The position numbers and the translations under genes were made by a program. The notes below the pieces were generated by a model. That model was not told where the DNA came from, made no database searches, and saw only the letters and a program-made list of their open reading frames with translations. From Loxodes magnus (taxonomy: Eukaryota > Ciliophora > Karyorelictea > Loxodida > Loxodidae): 64,000 bases of DNA. The stretch lies in NCBI GenBank assembly GCA_946699065.1, contig CAMPDV010000092.1, positions 496,001 to 560,000 on the forward strand, read 5' to 3'. Of the stretch, positions 1-12,560 are shown piece by piece; position 1 is the stretch's first letter, and each line of letters starts with the position of its first letter.

Positions 1-2
1 GG

Positions 3-1470
3 AATATATGGTTGCATTATAGATAAACGTTTGACTAATATCCTTAATCACAGACTTAGCAAAGTTTATTATCTCATTAGCTGCCTTCCCCAAACACAAC
101 TACAACTTCATAAGGGAATTAAGAATTAAAAGAATCTTTTTTTTATTAGGTTCAATATAAATTCATCAGCTTTGATTATTCATTTTATTTCTCTTATTAT
201 GAAGAATTTTACCCTTTTTAGTTCCCTACTAGGGCTAAATTTTCATCTACTGCCCTTTTTAGCTCTTAAGCAAATTTTTGATCGCTATCTAAAATTAGTT
301 AGTTGCTATACATAACTTAGATATTTTATCTCTAGTTCTAATTCTGTTTTAACCTAACAGCAAACGTCTCTATTGATTCATATAGCTTTTTTATTCTCTA
401 AGCTAGTAATTCTACTATTTATTTCAAGTTTCTTTCAAGTTCAGAAGACTGATCAGACCTCTAAGAATAAATGGGAAAGCCTATTAATTAAGGCCATTTT
501 TCTTCAGGATTTTAAAGAGCTTTTTTTATTAAAGGAGGCCACTAATATGAATTAATAATCTGTCCTTAAGGTGTCAGTCCATCTAATCTAGTTTACTCTT
601 TAGTGTATAAAATATAGTAGGTATTTGAGCCTTAGTAATCAAGTAAAGATATTAAAGGAAGAACATTTTAGCTTTCTTTAAATTGATAAATGCTCACTTC
701 CTTATTAATCTCGCTTTCTATTACTATTTAAATTCTTAAAAGCAGAGAGAAGGCTTTTACAATGATAGGAATGGTCCGTTTATCTATAAAGCTGCCTTAA
801 AGTATTTAGTTAATCTAATAACTATTTCAGTGTTCATTGATTTCTAAATACCAAGCAACTAAGTATTTAAAAGCGAGGGAAATAGTATTGCTGAGGAGCA
901 TTTATTCGATTAAAGTTTCACTTTATTAGATATCATTTCTCATTTTTATCAAATTACTAAAGCATATCAAGAAGTTTTGATACGTTTTAGGAGCAGATTG
1001 GTACATACTTTAAAATCCTTGCTAGTTATTTTATATTTGATTCAGAAACCATATAGCATTGTTTTAAGGAGTTGAAGGTCGTATGAGATGCTGAAGAAAA
1101 GCAACTCCAGCAGCGTTTAAAAATGAATCTTATTCCTCCATAGGATAATACATATCATAAACCCAAGCTTTATCATAAAGGCTTAAGGAATTTTAGTTTC
1201 CAAGCAAGTAATCAAATTTTAGTCTACGGATTTCATAAACCTACTAATTCTCAAGAGAACTTTACAAATAATTGTCCTACATTTTTATAATTTTAGTAGT
1301 ATAGTTCTTTATAAGGAAAGCTATTAGTATTTATTAAATTTAAAATGGAAGAATTACACTATAATAATTTAAAAATCATTTATATTCTTATATTTCTATA
1401 GTTGCATTATTCAAAAGCTAAATTCATAAAAAAATTCATAATTTAATATTCTATTATGCTCCTATGTTGA
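3..1470 (+). CDS. Unrecognised protein, 5' end outside window, with two small introns
   Basis: I do not recognise this protein. Coding-like sequence moves through three frames: the frame starting at base 3 up to about 640, the frame starting at base 2 from 672 to 973, and the frame starting at base 1 from 991. Removing a 17-base GT...TAG segment at 974-990 joins the last two without loss (local product QEEQIGTYFKILASY). A 29-base GT...TAG segment at 643-671 would join the first two and is less certain. In-frame TGA codons are few (about 3 in 430), below chance, and are read as Trp. The middle and end are hydrophilic and Gln/Lys-rich, for example around LKVVWDAEEKQLQQRLK. The first in-frame TGA after the last good coding stretch is at 1468-1470, but the final 40 codons are very AT-rich and the true end could be earlier. 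The start lies left of the window. Confidence 0.45.
643..671 (+). other. Candidate 29-base intron
   Basis: GTAAAG...TTTTAG segment. It is the only GT...TAG stretch here whose length (2 mod 3) links the upstream frame to the downstream frame. It is longer than the 17-base introns seen elsewhere, so it is tentative. Confidence 0.3.
974..990 (+). other. 17-base spliceosomal intron
   Basis: Sequence GTTTTGATACGTTTTAG. Removing it fuses two coding-like frames of the first gene. Its length and GT...TAG ends match the intron in the Myb gene at 12,875-12,891. Confidence 0.55.
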
Positions 1471-4400
1471 TTAGTGATTTTATCAAATTGAAGTCATGAA
1501 GATTTACTCCTGGCTATAATTTTTTTCTTATCTTCAATAGATTTCAGTTGAAAGAAAATTGTAATATTAATCCTCTTATTTAGACTAAATGAAGATTTAA
1601 GCTTTAATCACTTTTATTTATCTCTATTTTATGTCTAAAAATTCAGCATTAGAGCTTTTACATCCTAGAGATTTTAATTTTACACTTAATTCTGTTAGCT
1701 AAGCAGGTTTAAAAACTTGGTATAATTAAAGAGATTTTCTTATTTTCAAACTAGATTTATTGTTAAATCTCAATAGAGATTTTGCTAGAAAATTTAAAGA
1801 ATTGAGATATACTAAACTAAATAATTAATAGTTTCATAGCTTATGCAATTTTGATTAAGTACCTTCTAGTACTACATTTTCTTAGTCTTTAGTTATAAAT
1901 TCTAAACACTTTTTAAAGTTTTTATCTTCCTCTAGTTATTTAATCTTAATGATATAAGCCTATTTTTTAATTAATAAATAGAGAATTTAATTTTTATTTA
2001 AGGGCTCTATATCTATTACAAAAACTTTTTTGTTGAATTATTTCTCAAATAGTTTAAGCACTTATTAACGTAGGAGCATAACTTGCAAATGATTATTTAT
2101 TAATTATTTTTTAACAAGTCATTTGTAGGAAATCATGTAGAGTATGAATTTAAATTTTATTTCTAAACTTCTTTCATATAAAGTGTTAAACTAACCATCT
2201 CATTAATTTTTGATTTTATTACTTCTATCAAGCTTTTTAGGCTGCTTATTAGATTTATTATTTTGGGAGATTTGTACTATTCTATTTAATTTTTTAGAAC
2301 TGGAAGCTGCATTTATAAGCTTCTTTTTTTTTAAATAATACAAGTTAAAAGCCTCATATTTAATATCTGCATCATTAAAGTTAATTATAAGATTTTGCTA
2401 GAGCGGTAAATTTTTCTTCTATCTGATTTATTTCCAAAAAGAGAGGCGAAATTTGAAATTTTCTCTCTCTTTACTAAAAAATAAAATGAATTACCTTCCT
2501 CACTCAACTCATTTTATAATGAGATCTTTCAATGAAAAAATGTCCTTTTCTATAGTTAAGCAATACATCTCTAAAGATAGACAACTGACTTAGAATATGG
2601 ATATTTCTTTACTTTATTATTAATAAATTTCTTATTAAACTTTGACCTAATTAAAGCTAGATACCAGATTAATAATTAATTAATCCTCTAAGTACTTTAT
2701 CCTATATTATCGTATAATATTTATAAATATTTAAGTTTATTTTATAATTTTAGCTTCTTGCTTCTATCCCTTTTAACTCTTTCATTACTATTTTATTCTT
2801 TGCAACCTTCAGTTATTAACTCTAATAGTTTAAATCAAAAAAGTATAATCTTTTTAAATTTTTACTCATTATTGTTTTATATAATCTAAGATTAATAATT
2901 ATAGATCTTCCTTCGTATTTTAGATTTGATAATCTTAAGCACTTATAATTTAATTATTTAGTGCGAAATTTAAATTTTTTAATGCTAAATTATTAAGAAA
3001 AAATTCAATTTAAGAAATAAAATTTGCAATGTTTGCTACAAGCTTAATGATCTATACAATTAGCTTACTCTGTATCTAGATAATTTATCACTTTTAGACT
3101 ATCTTCAGCTTTCCTTAAACTTTTGTTTTAATTCTTTAATTATTTTTCATTTTCTAATAATTATGCTTAATTATTAGCTTTGAAGCAATAAACTCTACTA
3201 AATTCTACCTAAAGTTTATTTATAATTAGCTAGATTAAAATTAAGAATTATAGCCCTAATTTAACTAATATTTAAATACCTTAAAATAAGTTAAAGTTAA
3301 TTACTCTTTATTATTTTAGAAAATTATAGCTAGAATTTTTAGGAACTTTAAAAGGAATCTTCAAGGGCATTTTATCAAATTCATTATAGTAGCTTTATCT
3401 CATTACTATCTGCTTTTTATATTTTAACTATCTATACACTTTTAATTTATCTCCTTAATTAATTCTACTCTGATTGCTTAAGTTATTAACTTTAAAATTT
3501 GTATAAAAAAGAAAAAAATGAGACTGTTTAATGTGTTATGATGATATATCTTCTATTTGAATAGTTATTTATTTATATTAGACTCTTTTATCTATCTATT
3601 AATTCATTTTTCCTATTTAGTTCTAGTAACCTACATTTTTAATGGATTTCAAGCTTAAATTTTCTTGATACTAGCAGTTTTTAGAGTTATTCTTTTCTAA
3701 GATTTTTTTCTAATAAGCCAAATCTTACATATAGTTAGAATTCTCTATTATACTCTTGCAAAGGACTAGATAAAAGAGGTAAAGCTTTTTATCTAATAAT
3801 CCTTCTACATTATAAATAATATCTCTTAAATTTAAGTATAGTGTTATTTATTCTTATAACCTCTCCTATTCCAATAATTACTTTCATATATCATTATTAC
3901 ATTAAAATTATATTTGCTTCCCTTTCTAAATAGATAATCATAATATTAGGCATCTTTAATAATAATGATACATCTTATTTAATATGAAGCACTCTTTATT
4001 TAATCTATAAGGTATGAATAAACCTCTATATTTCTCTGTATCTTTTCATAATCTTCACTGCATAGAAAGTTCATTTTTAGAAGGCTTTAGAATCATTATT
4101 TAAAATACCTTTGATATTTCTTCTTTTCTGCTTTAAGCAGACCCTTAAAATTAAGAAATACTCCTTAGTTTATACTACTATTATAAATATATTAATATAG
4201 CTAGTTTTAAAATAATAGCTTCTACATTAGATATATTGTAAAAGAATCAAATATAATTAGTAATTTTAAATAAATAAGCAAGGTTATTCCAAAGTTTGCT
4301 GTATAATCAAGACTCATCAAACTAAATTACTAATCAAAGTCTTAAAAATCAAATATTATATAACCATTTCTATATTTAGCTTTCGCTTCTTAATCTAACT

Positions 4401-5990
4401 TCATCTGATTTTTATATTTTATCTTTGGAAAATAATTTATTTCTTATAATGCTAGCTACAAATCTCACACCTTATATATAATTTAGTTTTCGGTCTGTTT
4501 TATAAATAATTGAGTCTTAATAAAAAAGTATAAAAAGTGTAATACTTAGATGAATAGCATCTATATTGTTAAATTTAATTAAAGACTTACGTAAAATAAC
4601 TATAAGGATAGTTTTGATTTATGCATAAGAGTTTCTCATCTATTAATGATAAACTTTAGTAACTAATTATTTTAATTATTTCACAATTAGCCCTTTTTAA
4701 TCTAAATCCTGGTTTTAGACTCTTAATTCTTTTAATTTATATATATGCTTATCAATTATAAATAATACTCTTCTCTACCTATTATAACTATATTTCTGAA
4801 GAGTTTAAATTATCAGAATATATCTGATAACTTAGATAGGCAAATTGGTATAAAACTAAACTAAATTAAGAATTTTTTAAATGATACATGAAGTATAGCT
4901 GAATAGCTATTAGCACTATCTAATGAAATTAAGTGAATGTAGTGCTTTAATTTATATAATATCTAGAGAATGTAATAGATCTAAAGTTTTAGGAGTTAGA
5001 ATATTTAGGGTTTTTATAATAGAATGATGAGATATTATCAAATCTTTTAATTAATTTTATAAAGCTAAATAATTAAAAAATACGTTCTATTGATGCTAAA
5101 TAAGTAATTACCAGATAAGCCTAAGTGGCTTTTTATTTTTTCTATCAAATTAAATTTTTTCTTATAAAAGAGCAACTTAAATCGCCTTAAAAGCTAAACT
5201 CTGGATATTATACATAACAATATAAGCATCTAAATTAAACTAGAAATATCTAACTATACAAGAACATAATTTCTTTCACTCAAAGAATTGATTTTCTAGT
5301 TGAAACTTTATCTTAAAGCATAGAATATAAGCATAGTAAAGCAATAAATATAATATTTATCACTAGGAAATGAAATAAAGAATTAGTTTATTAATATACT
5401 TAATTATAAATAACTAGCATTCAAATCTAGGAAACGCTATGCTTTAGTGCAAAATAAATAAAATTATAGCTATCATTAGCTTATATTAATAATATTCGAT
5501 ACTGATAAATTTATAAAAATGCATGACTTTAGACTTTTGAAAGTATTAACTTAAAGTTAAGTATTATATCTATTGATGTTATTACTTATACTAAGAAATA
5601 TAAGTAAAATAAGCAAAATCCTAAGAATTTAAATTATAATCAATTTCATATTTTTTATGTTTTACCTTTTTAAGAGCTATATAGTCATAAAAAGCATAGA
5701 ATATTTAGTTAAATAGAATAATTTTATAACTAATTTAAAGAAAATTTATACTTCCCATTATTTATTGGTCTCCTTTTATTTCAATAAAGGAGAAGAATTA
5801 TTACAAGCAGCCTTAATATAATTTTTCTAATTGCTTGCTCATGCTCTATCACATCATACATCAAGCTATTAATTTTAAATAAAAAAGCTTCTTAATCATA
5901 TTAAATAAATGCCTATCTAAATTATTTGCCATTTTTAACGGATTGCTAGACTTTAAAGGATAAAAAATTTAAAGTTTCAAATTTATAAAT
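1471..5990. other. AT-rich gap without a supportable gene
   Basis: About 4.5 kb with G and C each near 7-10 percent. The frame starting at base 1 looks open for long stretches under the altered code, but its TGA frequency (about 1 percent) is close to that expected from base composition, other frames are equally open, and the translation is a featureless Leu/Phe/Ile/Asn mix. I see no domain, clean start or repeat. Confidence 0.5.
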
Positions 5991-6440
5991 ATGAGCAATC
6001 TAACTCTAGCACTTTTAAGAGTTTTGAAATCTTTCTGTATTTGTGTTATTGTTGGTAATGTTTTTGAGGGAATTATATTTGGAAGCAGGGAATCTCAAAC
6101 TTTGTTTAATACAATTTTAGTGTGTATTGTACTAGTAGCTGGTCTAACTATGTTTTTTATAATCAAAAATAATCTTAATGGAAGAATAGAGAAACTGCAT
6201 TAGGATGTGTGGGAGAGAGCTATCAAATTCAAATTTTTACTAACTATATTAATGACTCCATTATTAGATTATATCCTACAGCTTTGTAAATTAGGAAGCT
6301 ATTCTATTTATGTTACGTGGTTCTTAGTAATCTTAACCTTTCTATTTGCTTTTATGTTCAGGCATTATAGAGAAATGAAAGTGGAATATTTCAGAAAAGT
6401 TGAACTCCATAGTGATATCAAACCTCCTCCAAAACCCTGA
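5991..6440 (+). CDS. Small multi-pass membrane protein
   Basis: Unrecognised 149-residue protein. It starts at ATG 5991, reads one TAG at 6201-6203 as Gln, and stops at TGA 6438-6440. With the standard code it would break into two pieces of 70 and 77 residues in the same frame, so the reading supports TAG = Gln. Hydrophobic segments are at roughly residues 7-32, 40-60, 78-95 and 102-122, suggesting up to four membrane spans with short polar loops and a basic, proline-ending tail (IKPPPKP). There is no TGA inside the frame and base composition is richer in G than the flanks. It could be an organelle or endomembrane protein; no family signature is visible. Confidence 0.6.
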
Positions 6441-7459
6441 GTAGAACTACGTTTTTATTTAACTTATTTACGTTAATGTGCTTTATGCCTTTCTAAATAA
6501 ACCTATAGATATAATTTCCATAATTAGTCGCAACTCCTTAATATTTTTACCTTTAAAGCTTGTATTTATCTATTAAATCCACTCTTTTGAAATTGTCACT
6601 CCAACCCCAAGCTTGGAAATTAGGATTGCATTAATATATTTCTTCTTTGAAATTACTTTTTTAATACACCAATAGCTTGAAATAGTAAATTCTAAGTTAA
6701 ATTTTATCAAAGAAAAGCAAAAAATTGGTATCATTTATTAAAGCTCAGAGTATACTCAAAGATACTAAATTCTAGAGCTCGTAAATGTTATTTGATATAA
6801 TCCCTAGATTTAAAGTAGATCCCTTATTATTTCCTAATTTTTGATTTTAATTAATTATTCAATTTATAAGCTGGGAAGCTCAATTTTCTGGACAAACTTA
6901 AATTGATCTTATTGAATATAATAGACATCAAGATCAGAATACCTGATTCATTTATATTATATTTCTTAATTAAGAATAGCAAATTTAATGTTTATAGCTA
7001 ATAAGTAGTATATGTCAATGAGTAGCTTCATAAATTAAAGTCATTTATTAAAGTATTTTAGACTGTTTCTATAAAATTAATATCTGCAATATACATTTAG
7101 ATGGAATGAAAAATTTAAGTTAGAAAACGCTAAATTTTCTATATCTTAAAAGTTTTAGATTAATGAAAAAAATATCAAAACCATCTTTAACTAAAAATAA
7201 CTAATGTAGATATATCACTCACTATCTGCTATCTCTATAGCATAATATAAATCTTTAATAATCATAAGATGTAAATTTTGAATGAACTTAGAATCTGTTT
7301 AGAGTTAAGCTTAAAGATATAAAATATTATCTCCATATGATAAGTTTAAATAGGCTTGATATAAATAAAAATAAATTAAGTAAAGCAGTGGAATTTTAAA
7401 AGTCTAAATGACAATAAATTTAATTATTAATAGATATTATAAAAAATGTTTAAGTTCTA
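6441..7459. other. Intergenic stretch, possible minus-strand coding
   Basis: About 1 kb between convergent genes. The minus strand has a frame from about 7,000 down to 6,450 that reads as a plausible Gln/Lys/Leu-rich helical protein with three in-frame TGA codons, but it runs on into the antisense of the membrane-protein gene and has no clean start. I do not call it. Confidence 0.3.
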
Positions 7460-10228
7460 TCATTTTTGTCTTTTAGTACTTGCTAAAGTCCTTGCCTTTA
7501 TTATTTTACTTAGTTTGAATTGAGATTCTATTAATAGTTTTCTCAGCAAAAATTAAGACTTATCTAAAGATCCAAGCAGTCTTTTAATTTATGCTAAGCT
7601 GTTCTGCTCAGATCCATATATTTTAGGAAATAAGTTAAAATAGAATTGTTCATTGAAGTTCTTTTTGTTGTTAGTAAAAACGTTCTAGATTACTTAGAAA
7701 AATAGATCTGAGTAATCCTAAAGAATTCCTTTTTGAGTCATTTAATTGAATCCCTTCATTATTTGAAACAGTTCTTGATTACTATACTACTTTTGATTTG
7801 CTTGAAACAGTCTTCAAAGTCTCTATTTGCTATCTATAGAATTTTAAGCTCCTAAAATATAAAGCTCTGCATATCTATCACTCTGATTTTGCTACTTTAA
7901 CATCGAAACATAATCTTAAACGTCATAAAACTAGGAAACTGCTTTCAAAATGGTCCATTGAATGGAGAAAGTAAATTAGTTGGAGCCCATTTAAGTTATA
8001 TCTTATAAGTAGTTGTTAGCATCATAGGGATTAATGAGAAAATATTATAAAATCATGTCTAAGAAGAAATTCTTCTCAGTCTTATCTCTTATTTTCTGAA
8101 TGATTACTTAAAGTGAGTGCAAGGTTTTTGAGTTAGTTTTCATATATTCTTCAAAAGAAGGTAGTAAGATCATTGCCTCTTTTATATGATTTAAAATTGA
8201 AAGCATTACTTGGAAACTTTTTTCATACTGGAACTAATTAACTGCAATGCCTATAAATTTTTATACATCCAACATGCTATTAAAGGTCATATCGTATAGT
8301 TACTTTCATATAAGATTTCTAGTCAGCTCGCTTTTGATATTTTAGAGATTTTTTTCTAATAATTCTATTTAATCTTCGTCAAATATTAAACCACAAAATG
8401 TAGAGTCATCAGTATTGAGCATTACAAATTCTACATCTTACGGCTGGAAATCAGTAAAAATGAAAATTTCTTGGGCTGGAATCTCAATATAATTTTAGAA
8501 AGATATCTAGAAATTCTTGTTAAAGAAGGTTATCTAAGTCCTATGAACTCTACTTTATTAGAAATTCAGATTAGCGTTAGTCTGAATTATTCTGATAGAA
8601 CGGCATTACTCTTTTTCATATTGCACTGTAAAGTTATTGAATCCAGCAGAATAAAATCACTATTAAAACCATTTTTTTAAATCTAAATCTAGATTTTGCT
8701 TTTTAATTATGCTTTAAATCTGATCGAATAAGTCTTACAAGCTTCATGTGTTTTGCTTGTATTAAAAAATGTTTTATAGAGCGAGCTAGAAGTTTTTATC
8801 TCCTAGTATAGTTGAGAGCTGTTTAATGACTGCGCTTCCTTTTTCGTAAACAATTCCATCATATAGAATTTAGTCTGTATTGTCAACTTTACTAACTATT
8901 GGATGAGTGGTTGGAAATAAGTCTTCATCTTAGTATTTATATTTTATAATTTGCATACAGAGTCAAGATGCGTCACCTGGAAATATATTAGTTCTAAATA
9001 AGCTATCCATTGATTAAAAGGAGATATAAGTCACCAATGCTTCTTTTAGTCAAAGATCATCCCATCATTGAATAGCTAGATGATTACCTATCCACATGTG
9101 AGCTATTTCATGGAAAATCAAATAGCAAAATCTCATTTTTTATGACATTAAGTCTAGTTATTGAAGGAAATTGTCGTCAAATGTTATGCATCCTACATTT
9201 TCACAAGCAAAGAAACTAAATTCAGGAGCGAATACAATGTCTAGCTTCTGGTAAGGATACAGCAAATTAAAGAAGGACTAAAAGAAATCAATGGCGCTCA
9301 TTATTCAAGTAAATATGTGCTCTTTTTATAACTTGCTTTCTAAGGACTTTCTAAAGTAAATTCCAAGAGGAACTTATACTAAACTTGAGTTAATTCTTTA
9401 TTCTAAGTAATCACCACAGCAGAATGCAAATAAGTAAGGACTTATCTTTATAGTTTTGTGAAATGATGCAATATCATATAGCTATCTATCCCACTATTCA
9501 AATTATATTTCAAATTCATTTTATGCTAAAATGCTTTAATTTTCGTAATAATTGCTTATAACTCTCCAGATCTTTGGCTTCATAACATTTAATTAAAATT
9601 CTGCTTTCAAATCTGGTTAGTCAAAGCAAGGGAAACAAAGATGAGCATAGAAGGGCTCAAACTTAGTATAAAGGTAAAAAGAATCATCTAAAGGATCCTA
9701 AAATTTATGCAAACCTATGCCATCTTTTCTATACAAATTTCTGAATTTGACTTCAATAGTATTATGCTCTTGTAAATTCTCCAGAATAATTCCTTTCTCT
9801 TTGTAATTAATTCTATTTATTTTCTATTAGTTTATCCAAAGATCATTTATTTCCTTTCCTGCGAAATCTAAAACTATACTTAAAATATCTTCTGGATTGG
9901 TCTGCTAAACGTTTATGAAGTCTCTTATTTTAAATTTTATTCTAATAAGCCCTTCATAATAACTACTAGGATGGTTAAGCTTTATATATAACTCATAAGA
10001 TATTTCTTCAAGTAATTTAGATCTTTTTTACGCTTCTAAATGAGTAAGAGGTATATTTTAAGCCTCTTTAGGAATTTCAAATAAAGTTCTTAAATCTTTA
10101 TCCTAAAATTCAGCTATCTGAAGCTTATTCTTCTATTTAAATTTGTAAAATCAAATAGCACTTCCTAAGGTAAACGTAAAGGCACTTAATGCAGTTATAT
10201 ATTTCTTTTTTTCTAGAATAAACTACAT
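7460..10228 (-). CDS. M1-family zinc aminopeptidase with N-terminal membrane anchor
   Basis: Predicted single-exon protein of 922 residues: ATG at 10,228, stop TGA at 7,460-7,462. M1 peptidases remove N-terminal amino acids using one zinc ion. The zinc site is HEIAH at residues 373-377 followed after exactly 18 residues by Glu396 in DLWLKE, the family spacing. A Tyr in the YEKG segment matches the usual catalytic Tyr position. The substrate-binding GAMEN motif is altered to FACEN (340-344). Residues about 10-28 form a hydrophobic segment after a KKK cluster, so the enzyme is probably a type II membrane or secretory-pathway protein. The C-terminal half is the helical domain typical of ERAP/APN-like members. 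At least eight internal TGA codons read as Trp, including the Trp of DLWLKE. The length fits the family. The altered GAMEN could change specificity. Confidence 0.93.
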
Positions 10229-12560
10229 TGCTAAACAACTAATTTTATATACCTTTATTTAATTTATTTAAATCACTTTCCTTCAATTAATTATCAGATA
10301 AAATGCCTTCATTTAATTATAGCTTTCAGTAAGGGCTTATTAATACCAATTGAAATAAAGCTACTGATGCTGGTAATTTATTAATAAATATTGCTATTGT
10401 GTACTTATTTTTAATTTTGCTTCTAGCTTTAGGTTAATAGTAATTAATGTTGGAAGATAGTAAATCAGTTCTAAGTTTTTAATTTAATGAAGGAAAATAA
10501 TAAATTATAGTTAAGAGCTTTAAGCTCTGAATATTCATAATCTATTAATACATTTTTTAATTACTTCTTTGGTATTTTTAGCATGCATAGTTCATAAGTA
10601 TGCCTAGTTAAATCTTTTATCTTTTATCATCTAAATTCTCAATCTACTTTAAACATAAAAGGTATTACAGCAACTAGGTTCTTTTATTCCTATTGAAAAT
10701 AGAAATACATTCAAGCTTTTAAAATTGATTTTAGTTTCTTAAACTGGATATTTTATACTAATCTTGCTATTTCATAAATTTATTGCTTCTTTAGAAAAAA
10801 ATACAAAGAAGGTTTTTATAATACTTTAAACTAACTGCTTGAAAAGTTACCTTATAGTTTTTTCAATTCTTTGACTTTAAAGCTTCCTTTTTCAAAATTA
10901 GATAAATGCATTTATATATCTCCCTATTTTTCAACCATCACTTAAAAAAAGGCTTTTAATTATCTAGTTCAAATATATAAATTCATCTTGCTAAGGACTT
11001 TGACTATAGATTTAGCTTTAATTTTTAGTTCAGATCAACAAATTTATCTTGATAATTTTAGTGCAATTTAAAAATTTCTTGGTATTATATACTTGGAATT
11101 TATCTATTTTATTACTATTAGATCTAATTATCTGATATCGATAATTTGCAAATCCTCTGCTAAATCTTAATTTCACCTTATTACTTCAAACTTATATAAT
11201 AGATAAATAGTTACTATAATGAATCCTCTTTGAATAGTACAAGCTACCTTGTCTATCGTAATTAAGATATTCATTTCATGTAAGACAAAACAATTAATCA
11301 TCACCTGACTAAAACCTAAATCTTCTACTCTTTTTTTAAAATAGCTGCCCTTAAAGCTTTACTTAAATACAAGCAACTAAAAGCAGTAAAGCTAATTTAG
11401 CTCCTCTTGGGCTCTTATCAATGAATCTTCAAAAAGAAGGAAAGATAAAAAAATTAGATTAGAGTGTATGCTAAATAAAGAAAGAGCATGCTTAAAGAGG
11501 ACAGCAATCGATTTAATTTTTATCTGTTATTTAAAAAATAACAGAAGTTAGCTTTTCAACTAAGACAAAATACGATTTTTCATAACGATTTTTATAAGAC
11601 TTAATATTTAAAATTAATCATAGTCAATTAAGGATTTAATATGCCTATACAGCTCTTTAGCTTAATACTTAATACATGAAAGCTGTGCCTTATTTCCATT
11701 TAGCTTAGTAATAAAAATTTCTATTTCTTTAGTTGAAGAGATATCCTTGAGAAGTAGAAAAGTCTAGAATAAGTTCTATAAGTTTACGTTTCTTTAAATA
11801 ATTAGGTAGCTTCCTATCCCTTAAGCTTTTATTTTAGTTTCTGTCTATTTTAATTATTGTTATTTTTAATACTCAAAGGACTTTCAGTTTTTTAATTGAA
11901 AAAAGCGAAAAAATTTGTATAATTAAGTATTTATAAAGATTTAAGGACAAATAATAAGAAATTTCAACGATACAACTTTGGAAGCAGATAAAAATGAAGG
12001 ATGTAATAGATGCTTTTAAGTTTAAGAAATTAGTTAATTTCTTAAGAAAATGCAGTAAAACAAAGCTTTATAGAGTATCAGAGTGATAAAAAGGCTTAGA
12101 GATTGGAAGATTTTTATGCTTTTATATATTTGATAAAGGACAATTTAAAGATAAGTAATCAAAATCAATAATCATAATGAAAAGTTTCTAAGATTAACTT
12201 CTTTCCTTTCGCATTCTTTAATAGTCACTACTTTACTTAAATCTCCTTATACCTTTTAGTATTAATTACTAGAAACTTCTTCGCTAAGAGCGAAGTTTTA
12301 ATTTTGGTACTAATGATAGTAAAAAGGAGCAGAAGAGCGGTAAATGTTACTATAGAAAGCATTTTCAGTATTAATGTTATTAGAGTTACCATAAATCTAG
12401 CAAAACTATTGAGCTGTATTTGCTTAAATGAAGGAGTGCTATTATTGAGGACTTCATGAGTTTGAAACTTATGCTTGCATATTATACATCTAGTTAAAAT
12501 TCTAGCACTAAATCATACTGGCAGGATTAAAAAAAGGATGATAAATTTAGGCAACTTAAA
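10229..12560. other. AT-rich intergenic region with two perfect hairpins
   Basis: No gene I can support. Coding-like patches occur on the plus strand at 11,460-12,180 (one frame ends at TGA 12,178-12,180), but all three frames look equally protein-like, so this is not evidence. Two perfect inverted repeats stand out: a 10-bp stem with AAA loop at 11,523-11,545 and a 7-bp stem with AAG loop at 12,279-12,295. Confidence 0.4.

Noticed and set aside
1471-5990. Apparently continuous frame through the whole gap, as if a giant membrane protein
   Set aside because: With only TGA as stop and low GC, all frames are long; the hydrophobic translation reflects T-rich DNA, and no motif or start is present.
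8471-8680. Plus-strand 69-codon frame
   Set aside because: Antisense of the C-terminal half of the M1 peptidase.
11400-12180. Possible small gene ending at TGA 12,178
   Set aside because: Three different frames give equally plausible translations; no domain, intron rescue or homolog to choose between them.
11523-12295. Hairpins followed by T-runs read as bacterial-type terminators
   Set aside because: The genome is eukaryotic; T-runs are everywhere, so a terminator reading is not justified.
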